Position numbers and translations under genes: made by a program. Shown piece by piece: positions 11,674-23,996 of a stretch of DNA of 64,000 nucleotides; position 1 is the first letter of the stretch; every line of letters starts with the position of its first letter. The stretch is from Favolaschia claudopus (lineage: Eukaryota; Basidiomycota; Agaricomycetes; Agaricales; Mycenaceae): positions 1,302,001-1,366,000 of the forward strand of contig JAWWNJ010000028.1 in assembly GCA_037176885.1 (NCBI GenBank), given 5' to 3'. The notes beneath the pieces are model-generated. The model was not told the DNA's origin. It worked only from the letters and a program-made list of their open reading frames with translations, and searched no databases.

Positions 11674-13423
11674 TCAAAAAGTGTACACGGTAACTTTATC
11701 TGGGGAAGATGAGAATGGCTGAGTATCGTTCATTAGTTCAAAGACTGGCAACAAACTATCCTCACTCACAGATGTGTTCATTGCCAATATTCGATCCTGA
11801 TCCATTAAAAACATGTCATGACTTCTATCCAGTTTGCGGCGCAAGCTCCTATACGGAAGCGCTGTCAGGATAGAGTCTTGGAAGACGCCATCCAAGGTAA
11901 AAAAGTCCGAGCCGACAAATAAATCCGCAGATAACGCTGCCAGTGGTGAGTTTGATTCTTCCTCTGGCGTCTCATTTTCCTTGCGTTGTGGCCTGACGCC
12001 GAAATCTAGCACATGTACATACGTCGGATCATCGCAAGGAAGTGCGACGCGTTCACCGTGCACCTGTCTACCAAAATCAATAAAGTTCTTGGAAGAAAGA
12101 CTGGGCTCGGAATGGAAATGGACAAACCTATTCCACTGATGATTCGAGCCGGGTAGCAAGCGTGAGTTGTGAAAACCCCACTCGTCCCAGGCAAGAGTTG
12201 CTACTCTGGTCTGCTCCCCAATACGATCCGCATCCAGAACAAATTTATGGAGGTAGCGAAACGGCACGAACAGGCGACACCAGTGCTGTAAATCATAACA
12301 AAGCATAAACATATAGATGCGATGCTCGTTCGATTTCGAGAATGGCGACCCAGCGATAGGCTTGGCGCAGAATGGTCCAGTGTGTATCATGACATTGGTG
12401 AGACCAATACCGGGAAGCAGTTTCGGAAGCTCGAGAGTCCCAACAAGAATCGGATCGTTGTAGTCGTCGGCTTCGAATGTGAAGATGTCAATCTGTCCCG
12501 GTCCAGCGTCAGACCCATGGGCGAATAGGTAGGAGCGGGGAGACAACAGATGAAAATCTGTCCGAAACTCTTCCCTGAATTCCGTATCGCTGAATTCCTG
12601 AGGGCATGATCAGCGAATGTTCCCATGGCGGCTCAGAAAAGTGAACGCACAGCAATCTCCACGCCTGTCTTCCAGTTGAATAGATGCGCCGTAGAAGGCG
12701 TACCGCGGAAGAAGATGGCAACAACATCGTCCGCGATCTGTACGGTAAAAGAACCCAGGGGATTTCGATCGAGCTCGAACGTCAATACCGATTCATCAGC
12801 CAGAGGATGATCTTCCCCAGTCGAAATAGTGCGGCATTCGAGGGAGGCGTATTCACCAGAGATCCAGGAAAACCATATAATCAGATCCTGAGTCGGGTCA
12901 ATCGCCAAGTCATGGAAACCCTCGAGAGCCTCGGCAGAAGAGGGTGTCGTTGTGATTCGCGGAGCTCTACCGCGGGAGAAGGAAACCGACAGCAATTTCG
13001 GTGCGCGTTGCTGCTGCTGCAGGAAAAGTCCTCCCACCAATTCGTACGCGCGGCTTATCCACAGCGACTCCATTTCCAGCGTGACTTCCGACGTCCATTC
13101 TAGATTCTTCCAAGCTCGACGACTCGAAATCAACGCCTCCAACGTCTCTGAAGCCGGAAGTGAATATTCGGGCTCCATACCGTCTGCCCATAGCTCAATT
13201 TTACATTGGAGATCAGATGAGCTGTGAACGAGTTCGTTCCAGAGGCGACACACCTGTTGGGAATCGACTCAGTCAAACGCGAGCTGGAGAGTGAGAATGA
13301 TTCCGGGCGCACGGAATAGCAAACCAAGAGGCTTTTCGCATCTAGAGAACTCAAGATTTCGGAGAGGGTTTCGGGAGGGATATCCTCCATGGTGAGGTGT
13401 TGGCTATCGATATCGTGGCTCAT
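11674..13423 (-). CDS. F-box protein
   Basis: The N-terminus reads MEDIPPETLSEILSSLD and, after one intron, VCRLWNELV. Together these make the compact F-box that binds Skp1 in SCF ubiquitin ligases. The remaining roughly 480 residues resemble the C-terminal region of the many basidiomycete F-box proteins, with scattered beta-strand-like stretches (FTVQIADDVVAIFF, YVHVLDFGVRP) but no clear WD or LRR repeats. A second intron follows GVEIA and rejoins at EFSDTEFREEF. I chose the ATG at 13423, just before the F-box; in-frame ATGs at 13504 and 13558 would add up to 45 residues. The substrate is unknown. It is the middle gene of three minus-strand genes, but fungi rarely use operons, so no joint function is implied. 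Confidence 0.85.
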
Positions 13424-13609
13424 TCTGAGTGCCAAATCATCCGATGAGGTCGAGATGGAGGTTGTTGACAAGAATTGTTTCGATGTCCGATTACTCACTG
13501 GCATCACACATGTCAAAATGGCGATGATATCATGATTCAAAATTCGACTTGGATACACAAGAATACGCGACCGTCTAGATAGGGTTGCTGAATAGATACA
13601 GACCCATCA

Positions 13610-15813
13610 TCAACTCAGAGGCAGCACGGTCGAAATTTCTTGTAGAACCTTGACCACAATTTCATCCGCGAATCGACGAGAAACCAGTTGCAAGCATAAC
13701 GGAGTTCCAATGAAAGTTTCCGGAACATCTAGCGGAGTATAACGATATTGACAAATTTTACTACCTGCAATCCAGAGAAAGAAACTCACAGTTTTCAGAA
13801 TTTTCTTTGTCCGCTTCGCTCATATAAGTACGAGGCGCGGCATCTCGAAGGTCCGTGGATGGATCGGAATAGAGTCCCGTAGGGAACACAGCAGCGGGGT
13901 AATCGACGGAATTCCAGATGTTAGTATATCTGAGGTCTAATGAATATGAGTGTCTATATTGATTTTTTTTAGCTTACCCCCAGTATTTGCAAGTTCCCAA
14001 AGCGGGAGCAGGACCAGCGCCAGCCGGACACAGCACCACGTCCACGCCTTGCGAGTTGAAATGTTGCAGATATTCCGCACGGAGCGTCTCCCTCCTTCTA
14101 TTCATCTGGTCGATCTCTAATTGAGTGGGGAGAAAAAAATATATAAGGTATAACAAACCTCCCAAAGCTCGTGAACTGTATGTTTCTTCACACTCGGCAA
14201 GGTCAAGACCCATTCGGTGAGTGGGAGGACAAGCTCTCCCGTAGACGCTGCTCTCGCTCTGACGTACTCGCCGCCGTCTACAAAATATAATTCATGCTAT
14301 AATAAAATCATGAGTGTCTGTTTGAAACAAAAGAGAAGCGAGAATCATGCACCACAAGGGCTCCCGCTTCGAAATGCTTGTATGGCTTGTAGTCCACGAC
14401 TTCAAAGCCAGGCTGTCTTTTCAACACATCCACAAGCGCTTTCAACGCGCGTCGTATGGGTGGTTGGGGCATAACAATTTCGTCGTGCCACATCACGCCG
14501 ACACGTATGCGTCCATTGGATCCTGACCAAGTCGGAGAGACAGGAATATCCCAAGGGATGCGCAGAATGCTATGTTCTTTTAACCAGGGCTCAGATCCAA
14601 GGACGACAGAGAAGAAGAGTTCAATGTCACGGAGACTGCCAAAGTATTGGAGATTGATCAAAATAAATTCAAAGATGCAGGGAAAAAAACCTTCGCGCTT
14701 GCGGTCCGAGCGTAGAAGCGATAGAGTCGGCGCCTGGTTGAGCAGTGTGTGCAGCTCCCTTTGGTACCCGCAGCGTGCTTGCCTCTGTCAAGGAGATTAT
14801 TACCGCTCCCTTAGAAAATTACTTTCGGAGTGGAACACGCACTCAATGTCCAGAGACCACATGCGTTAGCTGGCGAACGCAAACTTCCTCCGATATCGCT
14901 CCCAATGCTCATGGGTGCGCCGCCGAAAGCTACAAGAGCACTGCAGCCGCCTGAGCTTCCTCCAGGTGTTAAGGCGGTATTCAACGGATTCAGCACCTGG
15001 CCCCAGAAGGAATACGTTTCGAGATGCATGATGCATTGCGGGAGGTTAGTTTTCACGTAGAACACTGTGAGGAGTTTCTGCCTAGGTTTGAAGAGGAGAG
15101 GTAGGTAGCACTGACCTGCTCCCGCATCGTATAGAATCTGAGTGATGAAACTATTCTGTGGCGCATGAGGCTCTAATAAGTCTGCCACGAAGCCCGCTGT
15201 CGATTTATGTCCAGCCAGATGTATGTGGTCCTAAAACGCCACTGGGTTCAGATTGTAGTCGGTATTGAGTCTCTGCTTCCTCGCTTGCCTTGATGCCAAC
15301 CGGAAGCCCATGTAGAGGGCCTACAAGCCTCCCTGTTGTGCTATAAAACTCGTCCAATTCCTTCGCTCTACCCAATGCCTCCTCAAAAAAGAAATCCGTC
15401 AAGCAAGATAATAGCTGATGAGCAATGGCGGCGCGTTTGGCAAAAGCAGTGGTAACCTCCACCGCGGTCAGCTCTTTGCTTTTTATGCGCGCTAAAATCT
15501 GAGAAGTGGCTGACGTGAGTTCAATCGAAGATATTTGCAGCATGAGTATAACCCACCGAAACAGAGTCCTGATCAAGACTAGTGATATCCAACTCCTCCG
15601 GGGTCATCAAACCAGACTTTGCCGCTGCGTCCCGGACGTCCGACCCAGGAGGATATCTGGCGATAAACTCTGGCGTGAGTCGAAATGATTCGGGGATGCG
15701 AGAGTCGCGGAACGCAACGGCGTCGAGGGCAACCTTCATTTGCGAATGGAGTTCAACCACTCTCTATTCGTCAAATTATTACGCGGGCTTACTTGTGGCC
15801 ATATCGAGTTCAT
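13610..15813 (-). CDS. Amidase (amidase-signature family, FAAH-like)
   Basis: An amidase-signature serine hydrolase that would release ammonia or an amine from an amide. The Ser-cisSer-Lys triad is visible: the Lys lies in GLPVGIKDHIHLAGH and the two serines in TPGGSSGG and GSDIGGSLRSPA. The N-terminus is MNSIWPQ from the ATG at 15813, then an intron, then VVELHSQMKVALDAVAF. The C-terminal exons read IWNSVDYPAAVFPTG and TFIGTPLCLQLVSRRF, ending at 13610. The intron within the Lys motif (15231-15288) has a GC donor (GCAAGC) with a normal AG acceptor; reading through it would destroy the motif. At least seven introns are needed. No inactivating change was seen. A second amide hydrolase (23997-25313) and an MFS transporter lie nearby, which may or may not reflect shared nitrogen use. 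Confidence 0.9.
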
Positions 15814-17078
15814 GTTGGATGGTGGTGGTTGAGTGTGAACTTCGGACCGGGCAATTGATTGGGCGCTTAGATTAGCTGAGGGCTGATCGGCGATCAACGT
15901 ATTCCGGCCCTTTTGCGGCCGGTGTCTCTCGAACGGATCCCCAATGGATCCCTTCCCTCCATTACTCCTCTTGAGCTTGAGCGCCTGAGCGCTCGAGTGG
16001 GTTTGGTTTTCTTCGAGCTGGTTCGGGTCTGCAAATTCGTTTTTCAACATATGTTGGGCAGATCATCACAGAAGTTTCTCAGACTCGGAGTGATCACCTT
16101 GCTCACCATACGTAGAAGCCACGCTGTGTATAGTGCGGTACTTGCAGGATCTGCACGGAACAAGACATGAGGAAATATCACCCGGAAAAGGATGGAAGAT
16201 AACGAACAAACGGTAGGGTGTGTCGGCTAACGTTCAACTGGGCAACAAGTTGAACTTGAAGATCAGCAATAGCCGGATATCGTATAGGTACTCACTCGGA
16301 TCTGCCTCCCATGTCGAAAGCCTGCCAGTGGTTCGACGGGCGAACCTTTCTTGTCGTAACCTCGCCAACCCATTCCAAGAGCCAACGGGACACCGCCAAC
16401 CGCAGTCTCAGAAAGTCCCGAGATTCCGAGATGGCAGTCGGATGGCAGACGCGCAGTTCCTCAGGAACCGTCATAATTTGCAAGTTTTCACACGTGTACG
16501 TATAGCATCGCATCACCTGGGGCTCGAACGTGGGGGAAATGACAACAGGTTCAAGCTGCTGCCCTGTTGCCTACAGTTGCTGCGGGATACGGGCTTGGAA
16601 TCGCTCTTTGGAACATGGTGAATATAGCAACGCCCTAGCAATACTCCCGACCCCAACAACTTGAATCAGAGTTATCAACTGAATATCTCCTTCGGCCGAC
16701 GTGTTCAGGCCGGAGACTACCAAATTCGGAAATCATCCCACCACAGATCATTCAGCCAACGAAACATCTTCCTTTTCACTCTCTCCCTTAATTTTTTTCG
16801 TTTTCTAGGACCACATCTTCTCATGCTGCTGAGCGTGTAATCCGCCGATAGCATTGCCCAAGAATCCGACTGGAGCCAGCTCCCCTGTCGATAAAAGGAG
16901 GGGCTTCGTGTCCGTCGGGCTTGTCTATGACGAGTTGGAAGGTCTTGAGCCAAATCGCCCTCACCAGTGCGAGTAGAAGCCCGTCCGCATTCTGGGCCTT
17001 GTTTCTTTTAAATACCGCGGTCTACTCGACGCCAGCTTCACCCCACACCTCTTATTCGGCAGCCATCTTTTTGCGCAT
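15814..17078. other. Intergenic, one doubtful small minus-strand gene
   Basis: This is the divergent interval between the amidase and the MFS gene, so it probably holds both promoters. On the minus strand, about 16.3-16.5 kb, an open stretch with good codon texture reads TAVGGVPLALGMGW and ends at a plausible donor. I could not connect it to a start or a family, so I do not call it a gene. Confidence 0.35.
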
Positions 17079-19734
17079 ATGGCGAACCCTCTCTTCAACT
17101 TGAATGAACTTGATAGGCCAAAATCCCAGCTGACCAAAACGGATTTGCTTAGCTACCATGAGTATAACGCAGGGCGTCTCATCGTGGACCCAAGGTACGT
17201 GTTTCGCTCGTTTCTGCGCTCCTATATGACTCACATACATTTAGAGAGGCTGCCAAGGAATTCGGAGAGGAAACTGCTGCGCTTCTCAAGCTTTCTGCAG
17301 ACGGAGAACACATTCTTTGGCCGCAGCCCACTTCTGATCCTGAGGATCCACAAAATGTACGTCTTTCCTTGACTTCCTCGTTGGATTCCCGCGTCTCAAG
17401 CTGTTCTGCGCGTCTAGTGGTCAGACAGGCGGAAGTCTGTGCAGCTTCTCATCATCACTCTCGCCAGCGCGATCCCCGATTTCGTCGGTAGCATCGGCGT
17501 GGCTTCGATCTTCGCCCTCGCGGAGAGGTATCAGACGTCAGCTGAGCATGTAAACGCGCTGTCTTCGAAGTAAGCCCTCCCATTGCTTTTCTCCTCGATG
17601 ACCGCTGACAAAATCATTCAGCTGGGGCGTGTTCCTCCTCGGCTGGGGAGGCTTCGCCGCCGTCATCCTCACGAGACGCTGGGGCCGCCTCCCCGTGCTC
17701 TTCTGGTCCCAGCTCTTCGCTGTTGCCTTCCTCACGGCAGGCATTTTTGCACCCAATCTGAACACCTTTTCCGCCATGCGCTGTATCGCCGCGTTTTTCT
17801 CCACCGCGCCTCAGATCACGGGGTTGTACACTGTGACGGACTTGTATCCGTTTCATTTGCAGGCGCGTAAGGTGTGTCTGCTGCATTGGTTTGTTCTTGT
17901 GATTGGTCGCTGAAGGATGGGTGGATTAGTTGAATTTGTGGACGACTGGATTCATTATTTCGCCGTTTGTTTCGCCGTTTTTGTTGGGGTTCTTGATTGC
18001 ACATGCAAAGTACGTTCGTTTCGTCAAGTATTTTGTCGGTTGAATTGATTCCTTTGAAGCTATAAATGGGCCTATGCAGTGGGCTCCTTCTACTCACTGG
18101 TCGTTGTTCTAATGATTGTCTTCCTGGGTGAAGAGACGTACGTCTCCTTTTCTTTCTCATTCTGGGACTGATAAACCTTGTTTGTCGTTAGAATGTATGA
18201 CCGCTCTCTTCGGTCAGTTCCTCCGAGGCCAACGCGAGGTCTTCGATATCGCGTTGAAACCCTCTTTGGCGCAACCGGCTGGAAAATGGTCAGATACCGA
18301 CCGAGTTGGTACGAATGCGTTGTCTCTACGTTGCGAGTTGCATGGCGACCTCATGCGCTCATGATTATGGTTTTCGGCGTACGTTTCATATTTCGTATCT
18401 TTGTCGTCGAGTTTCTAATCCTGTATAGGGCGTGGAATTCGGTATGAGTATCGGTGAGTCCAATTCCAGATAATTTTTATATGACTGTTGAAAGTGTTTT
18501 GTTCCAGGCATCACCGTCACGAATGCGATTTTCCTTGGGTCTTCACCTCCCACTGGGTTTGGGCTGAGCCAGACAAAGATCGCCGCCATGTATGCCACTC
18601 CGATCGTATGTTTTCATTCACTAGTTGCCTTCCGATTGCATGTTGTTCAACCCGAATGCGACTGCAGGTGGCCACAATCCTTGGCGAAATCATCGGCCGG
18701 TATGGAAACGATTTCATAGCGTCTTTCGGTATCAGGCGGAATAAAGGCGTCTTTGAGGCCGAAATGCGGCTTTGGTTTGTCAAGTCTTCCTGCCCAATAT
18801 CGGTTGTTTATCCACCTCGCAGGATGTGTTATGTTTCGCTCCCACTTTACATCACTGGGTTTCTTGTTATGGGACACGGGTTCGAGGTTCGGAATATTCC
18901 TGCGACGATAATGGGGTGGGGGATTGGGCAGGTACGTCTACGGCTGTCCCTGTTGGCTGGGTGCTCATGCAACAAGCAGATAGCTATAATGTTAAATACG
19001 ACGGCGATATGTGAGCGTCTTACGGTTTTGCGGAGCAGGGCATAGCTGATTTGGTTAATAACATAGACGCGTACTTGCAGGACTCGTTTCCTAGACATCA
19101 TGGCGAAGTCAGTGCATTGTTCAATTTCTTCCGAACGATGAGGTATGTCTGCATCATTTCACCGCCCTTCATGGCTTCTTATACTCACAAATTTAAGTGG
19201 CTTTGCGGTGATATACTTTCAGGGCCCGTGGCTGGAGGCGAGGGGCGGATTTCGGGTCTTTGGCTCTGAAGCTGCGTCAGTCTTTCAACATACTTTTATT
19301 TCTAGGAAGCAGCTGATTTTTGAGGTTAGCATTGTGGTTGGCTTATTCATCTTAGTAGTGCCTTTCATGCAGTGGAAAGGCGCTTCGTTACGAGTAAGTA
19401 CCCATCTTCGTCCCATATCCGGAAAGCCTCATCCACGCCTCGGTATCAGGAAATGTATTCCATACGCCCACCTCCTCCACCCACTTCCAATCGACCACGC
19501 CCAGCCAGCAACACGTTCCGCATCTCGCAAGGCTTCGACCGTGCAGACCCCATCGTCGAGCACGAAATGACGCATCTGTCGATCGCCAACGACAAATCAC
19601 CAGTCTCAGGCTTGTCTACAGGGTTAGACGGGCTTGGCGTAAAAACCCTCGATGTGTCTGGTGCGAGTACCAGTACATTGGCTGTGAATACGCATTTCTT
19701 GGGAGGTTCCGAGATCTCGGTTGGGATACCGTAG
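17079..19734 (+). CDS. MFS transporter, 12-TM general substrate type
   Basis: A Major Facilitator Superfamily membrane carrier. The soluble N-terminus (about 85 residues) contains LSADGEHILWPQP and DPEDPQNWSDRRK, the usual lead-in to TM1 in fungal drug/H+ antiporter-like MFS proteins. TM1 holds LLIITLASAIPDFVGSIG, TM2 is WGVFLLGWGGFAAVI, and LTRRWGRLPVLFW is the loop 2-3 signature. A long central loop (EETMYDRSLRSVPPRP) precedes the second half (AMYATPIVATILGEIIGRYG, YVSLPLYITGFLVMGHG, SGFAVIYFQGPW, IVVGLFILVVPFMQW). A proline-rich cytosolic tail follows the last intron. About twelve short introns are required; I followed the frame through them and saw no stop. The substrate is unknown. The start is the first ATG giving the conserved N-terminus. 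Confidence 0.88.
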
Positions 19735-20124
19735 CGATTCCTTGGATGATTTTGTGGATTTTGTAATTGCCCGACTGTTGTATTTTTCTCGGAATGGTGC
19801 TTGGAGATAGATTTGTAGTATTGTACGATAAGATGTAGAAAATACAGTACAAAAATGTGTAATGATAATATCCGCTTTCGGATTTGCTTCCTGTAGCTTT
19901 TTCGAGCTATTCAGGCCTTGAGATTCCGCCCTCGTACTGTTACCAGCGAAATTTGAGATTGAAATGACTCAGAGCTGACGCGTCGCGTTACACATAATCA
20001 CAGCCACGTGAGTGTGACACTTCGTTCCTTTCCGTTCCCCTTCATCTCCTCTCCTTGACCCGCCGTTGCCAGCCAGTGACTATACAGTTCCCCACGAATA
20101 TTAAGCTGGCTGTATCTGGCTACG
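19735..20124. other. Intergenic, PMS1 promoter side
   Basis: No gene is seen. It carries the 3' end of the MFS transcript and the 5' side of PMS1. CACGTG is present near 20014 (CACGTGAGTG), a possible bHLH site. Confidence 0.4.
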
Positions 20125-23100
20125 ATGAGCATCAAGCCCATCGACAAAACCTCTATCCACCGCATTACCTCTGGCCAAGTTGTTATTGATCTTCAAACGG
20201 CTGTGAAAGAGCTGGTGGAGAACAGTCTTGACGCTGGGGCTACTAATCTAGGTGCGCATGTTCTCCTGAGTCATATTTTTATCGACTGATTTCCGTTAAA
20301 GAAGTGCGATTTAAGCAGTATGGGTTGATGTCGATTGAGGTCATCGACAACGGCGGAGGGATCTCTGAAGAAAATTACGAAGGGATAGGTTCGTCGTTGC
20401 CCTCTGGATCTGGCTACACTATGTGTTACTCAAGAACTTGTCATTCTATCAGCACTCAAGCATCACACCTCCAAACTTTCCTCCTTTGCGGATTTGACGA
20501 CGGTGACGACCTTTGGCTTTCGTGGAGAGGCGCTATCATCGTTGTGCGCACTATGCGACTCTGTCGTTGTATCGACTTCGACGCAGTCTCCAATGGGCGT
20601 CACCCTGGAGATGGATTCTGCTGGCAAGATATGTCATAAAGCAAAAGTAGCGCGGCAGGTGAGTGTATGTGCGTGCGTGCCTCCTTACGAGTTGGTGAAA
20701 AATTGAATTTCAGCGCGGAACAACAATCACTCTGTCTAATCTCTTCAGCAGACTGCCTGTCAGAAGAAAAGAGTTTGAGAGGAATGCAAAACGAGAGTTT
20801 GGCAAGGCACTGGCTTTATTGAATGCTTACGCATTGGGCCCTTGCTCCAGTGGCAACGGTGTCAGGCTGGTAGTCAGCAATCAGCCAGAAAAAGGGTGAG
20901 TACCGTTTCTCGGTTATGATCATCGCTGAATCCAGGGCAGGTCGAAATCTGTTCAAATCCGAACGCCAGGAACGCCGTCATTGCGTGAAGGAGTGTCTGC
21001 ACTCTGGGGTCCGAAAGCTCTCGACAATACAGCCGCCCTGGACCTCGATTTCTCTGTCGAACGCGACAAATTGGCCATAAAAAGGTCTCCTGAACGTTAT
21101 ATTCCGTTTCCATCTTCTCAGAGGACCTTTTTTAGAGCCACGGAAGCCGATGATACCCCTATACAAGTTCGAGTTCGCGGCCTTGTATCCAAGTTTGCCC
21201 CAGCGTGTGGTCGAGCAGGAACGGATCGTCAGTTTTTCTACGTGAACGGCCGGCCGTGCAATCTTCCAAAGGTCGTTCTGTTCTCCGTCAGCTTTGCCGT
21301 TCGTTCATTGACTCCGTAGCGCAGGTGCAAAAAGCACTGAATGAAGTCTATCGTTCTTTCAATGCTACCCAATCTCCGTTCATTGTGGCAGACTTTCTCT
21401 TGCCGACGGGTATGTCTCAGCTCGCTAGTTCTTGTTCATCGCTCATTCCCGGTCCCAGATTCTTGCGACATCAACGTTAGCCCTGACAAGCGCTCGATTT
21501 TTCTCCATCACGAATCCAACCTTATCGCTGCCCTGAAGGTCGTTCTTCAATTTTATGCTTCCGTGTTTTGAAACTGAAATGCTATTTCAAAGTCGTCGCT
21601 GGAATCTAATTTTGCTCCCTCGCGGTCGACATATGATGTTGAGGGGACCCAATCGAAACCCTTGACACAGACACTGCTTCCAATATCGCAGCCGCTGAGG
21701 AAGGCTGCATCAACAGTCGTTGTCGTTGTCGATGGTGATGAAGAGGAGGATATCCAAACTACACCTGCGCAGATGCCGCTGGCGATGGCGCAGCCGATGA
21801 GCAAGCCGGCCCCACCGCTCGTCCTTGATAGTGTAGAAGAGGCTCGTCCTGAAAGTCTTTCCCAGCACACAACAACAAATGTCTCAGACGAGGCCAAACC
21901 GCTCCGAGTCCCTCCAAACGTGATAAGGAAAGCTCATCGCCGGGAATCCCCTCCACCGCCCACTCAAATAGAAGCTCAATCATCACGCTTGCTGGCTACC
22001 CAGTCATCCAACACAGCTCGGCTTATACCTCTCGACCAACCAGGCGACAGCCCGTTTCTGGTCCCAGAATCGATTTCTCCGAATCCTGAACCGCGTGAGT
22101 GCCTCGACGCGATAAAGGACCCCTCTCCCGCTCGTCCGACTCCTTCTACTTCTATTGCTATCCCGAGCAGCCCAGTCCAGGACGTAGTCGTGAGACTCGA
22201 TACGTCTCCTCCTAGCTGGCAACGCAAGCTCAAGTTGGCGCGAAAGGCTTCTGACGAGCCCGGATCAACTCCAGTTCCAGTGGATGAAGGCTCTGCGCGG
22301 AAAAAGCGCCGCTCTGACACTAGCACTGATGTGATGGAATTAGAGCCTCCAAAGCCAACCCAATCCGCGCGCCAGAACCTTCGTTCTTTTTTGGCCGGAT
22401 TTTCGCGACCTGGCAGCCAACTTGGTTCGAATACTGCAATGGAGGAAGACGAGCTGGAGTCTGGGGACGAAGGGGATACCGAGGAAGTACGCTTTCCCAC
22501 TAATGTTGAAGCCTCAGGAGACGAGCAAGACCGGCCGATGCTGGTTGATTCGGACCTCGATGAAGCTACTCCGTCGTCGCCCGAGCAACAGCCAACAGAT
22601 ACTAAGATGCAAATTGACTCAAATAGTTCTGACGCCGACGGCCATGATCTACAAGAGAAAGTGGACAAACTTTTCGACGAAGAACCCGACATCGTGGTGA
22701 TAGACACGAAATCCCCTCCCAAATCTGTGGCGGATTCATCCGTCATCGACCTGACAGATGATGACCCACTTGACTCTTCAGTCCTCTCGACCTTTGCGCC
22801 TGACGCCGTATCCGCGACGCCCTCCCTAGAAGATGCCGTAGCGCGACCTGAAGTCATCCGAACTTCAAACAGCAACGGAGACGTTTCTCTCCGTTTCAAT
22901 CTTACAAAGATTTCTCGCGCATGGGAAAATCTCAAGAACGCTGTCCGTGCAGCCTCCGATCCTTCTGAATCGGAGAGCTCTGCGTCGAAAATGCTGCTCA
23001 ACGCCGGACTGGGTGATGGAACTAACGACGACACCGCCGCTCAGGCTCTGTCGCGAACCATCAGCAAAGAAGACTTCGGTTCCATGAATATTTTAGGTCA

Positions 23101-23891
23101 GTTTAACCTGGGGTTCATTATCGCAAGACGAAGAAAGAGCGAGGACGGTAATGGAATGGACGACTTGTTCATTGTCGATCAACACGCTGCGGACGAAAAG
23201 TACAATTTCGAGACTTTGCAGCAAACTACACGCATAAAGTCGCAGAAACTTTTCCGGTGCGTTTCATTTTCGGCAAGACGTGATTGGCAGTTGCTGATCC
23301 CACTGATAGACCACAGCTTCTGGAGCTCACCGCCGGCGACGAGCTACTAGCGCTCGAGAATATCGAGGTGCTTCGACAGAATGGATTCGAAGTTGAGGCC
23401 GCCGGCATGGTTTCAGATGATAGTGACTCAGGGCCTGGCACGCGACTCTCACTTACTGCACAGCCGGTCAGCAAGGACACCGTCTTCGATATGAAAGGTG
23501 CGCGCTCTTCTATCAATGCCTGTGAACTCATGCTCAGACGGCGATTAGACTTGGAAGAAATCATTCATCGAATGCGAGACCAGCCCGTCGGCCAAATGGT
23601 GCGTTGCTCCAAGGCGCGCGCGATGTTCGCAATGCGAGCCTGCAGAAAGAGTGTCATGATTGGTATGCCTCTGAGCAAGCCGCAGATGACTGCTGTGAGC
23701 AGAAGCCATTCCAGATCATGCCGAGCGGTTCTCTAACTCTGTTTCTCTCCCAGGTCGTCCGACACATGGGAACGATGGACCAGCCGTGGAACTGTCCGCA
23801 TGGTCGACCCACCATGAGACACTTGGCGGACATCGTAAGTAAAAAACAGGAACGGCGAGCTACGCAGTGGGCGGGGTTTGCCGCCAAATAA
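20125..23891 (+). CDS. PMS1: DNA mismatch-repair endonuclease PMS1 (PMS2-type MutL)
   Basis: The MutL subunit that pairs with MLH1 (MutL-alpha) and nicks the discontinuous strand during nuclear mismatch repair. The N-terminal GHKL ATPase motifs are all present: [24 protein letters not shown] and [13 protein letters not shown]. Next come the transducer domain ([14 protein letters not shown]) and a roughly 450-residue acidic, Ser/Pro-rich linker (about 21.7-23.0 kb). The C-terminal endonuclease domain has [10 protein letters not shown], metal-binding [21 protein letters not shown] and [14 protein letters not shown]. The endonuclease motifs mark it as yeast Pms1/human PMS2 rather than MLH1 or MLH3. 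The ATG at 20125 begins [14 protein letters not shown]. Introns are short and the frame holds through each. The linker produces a long antisense open frame that is only a shadow. The stop lies about 105 bp before the formamidase ATG. Confidence 0.96.
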
Positions 23892-23996
23892 ATTTCAACT
23901 TAGATATTACTTATCTCTTGATCCGCTTATCTTTCGGCCCGAAATGTACCGACCTAGTTCGGCTGCAATTGGAAACATCACTTTGTTTAGACCACC

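Noticed and set aside
21976..23034. 352-codon Ser-rich frame antisense to PMS1
   Set aside because: It mirrors the low-complexity acidic linker of PMS1 and has no domain or splice logic of its own.
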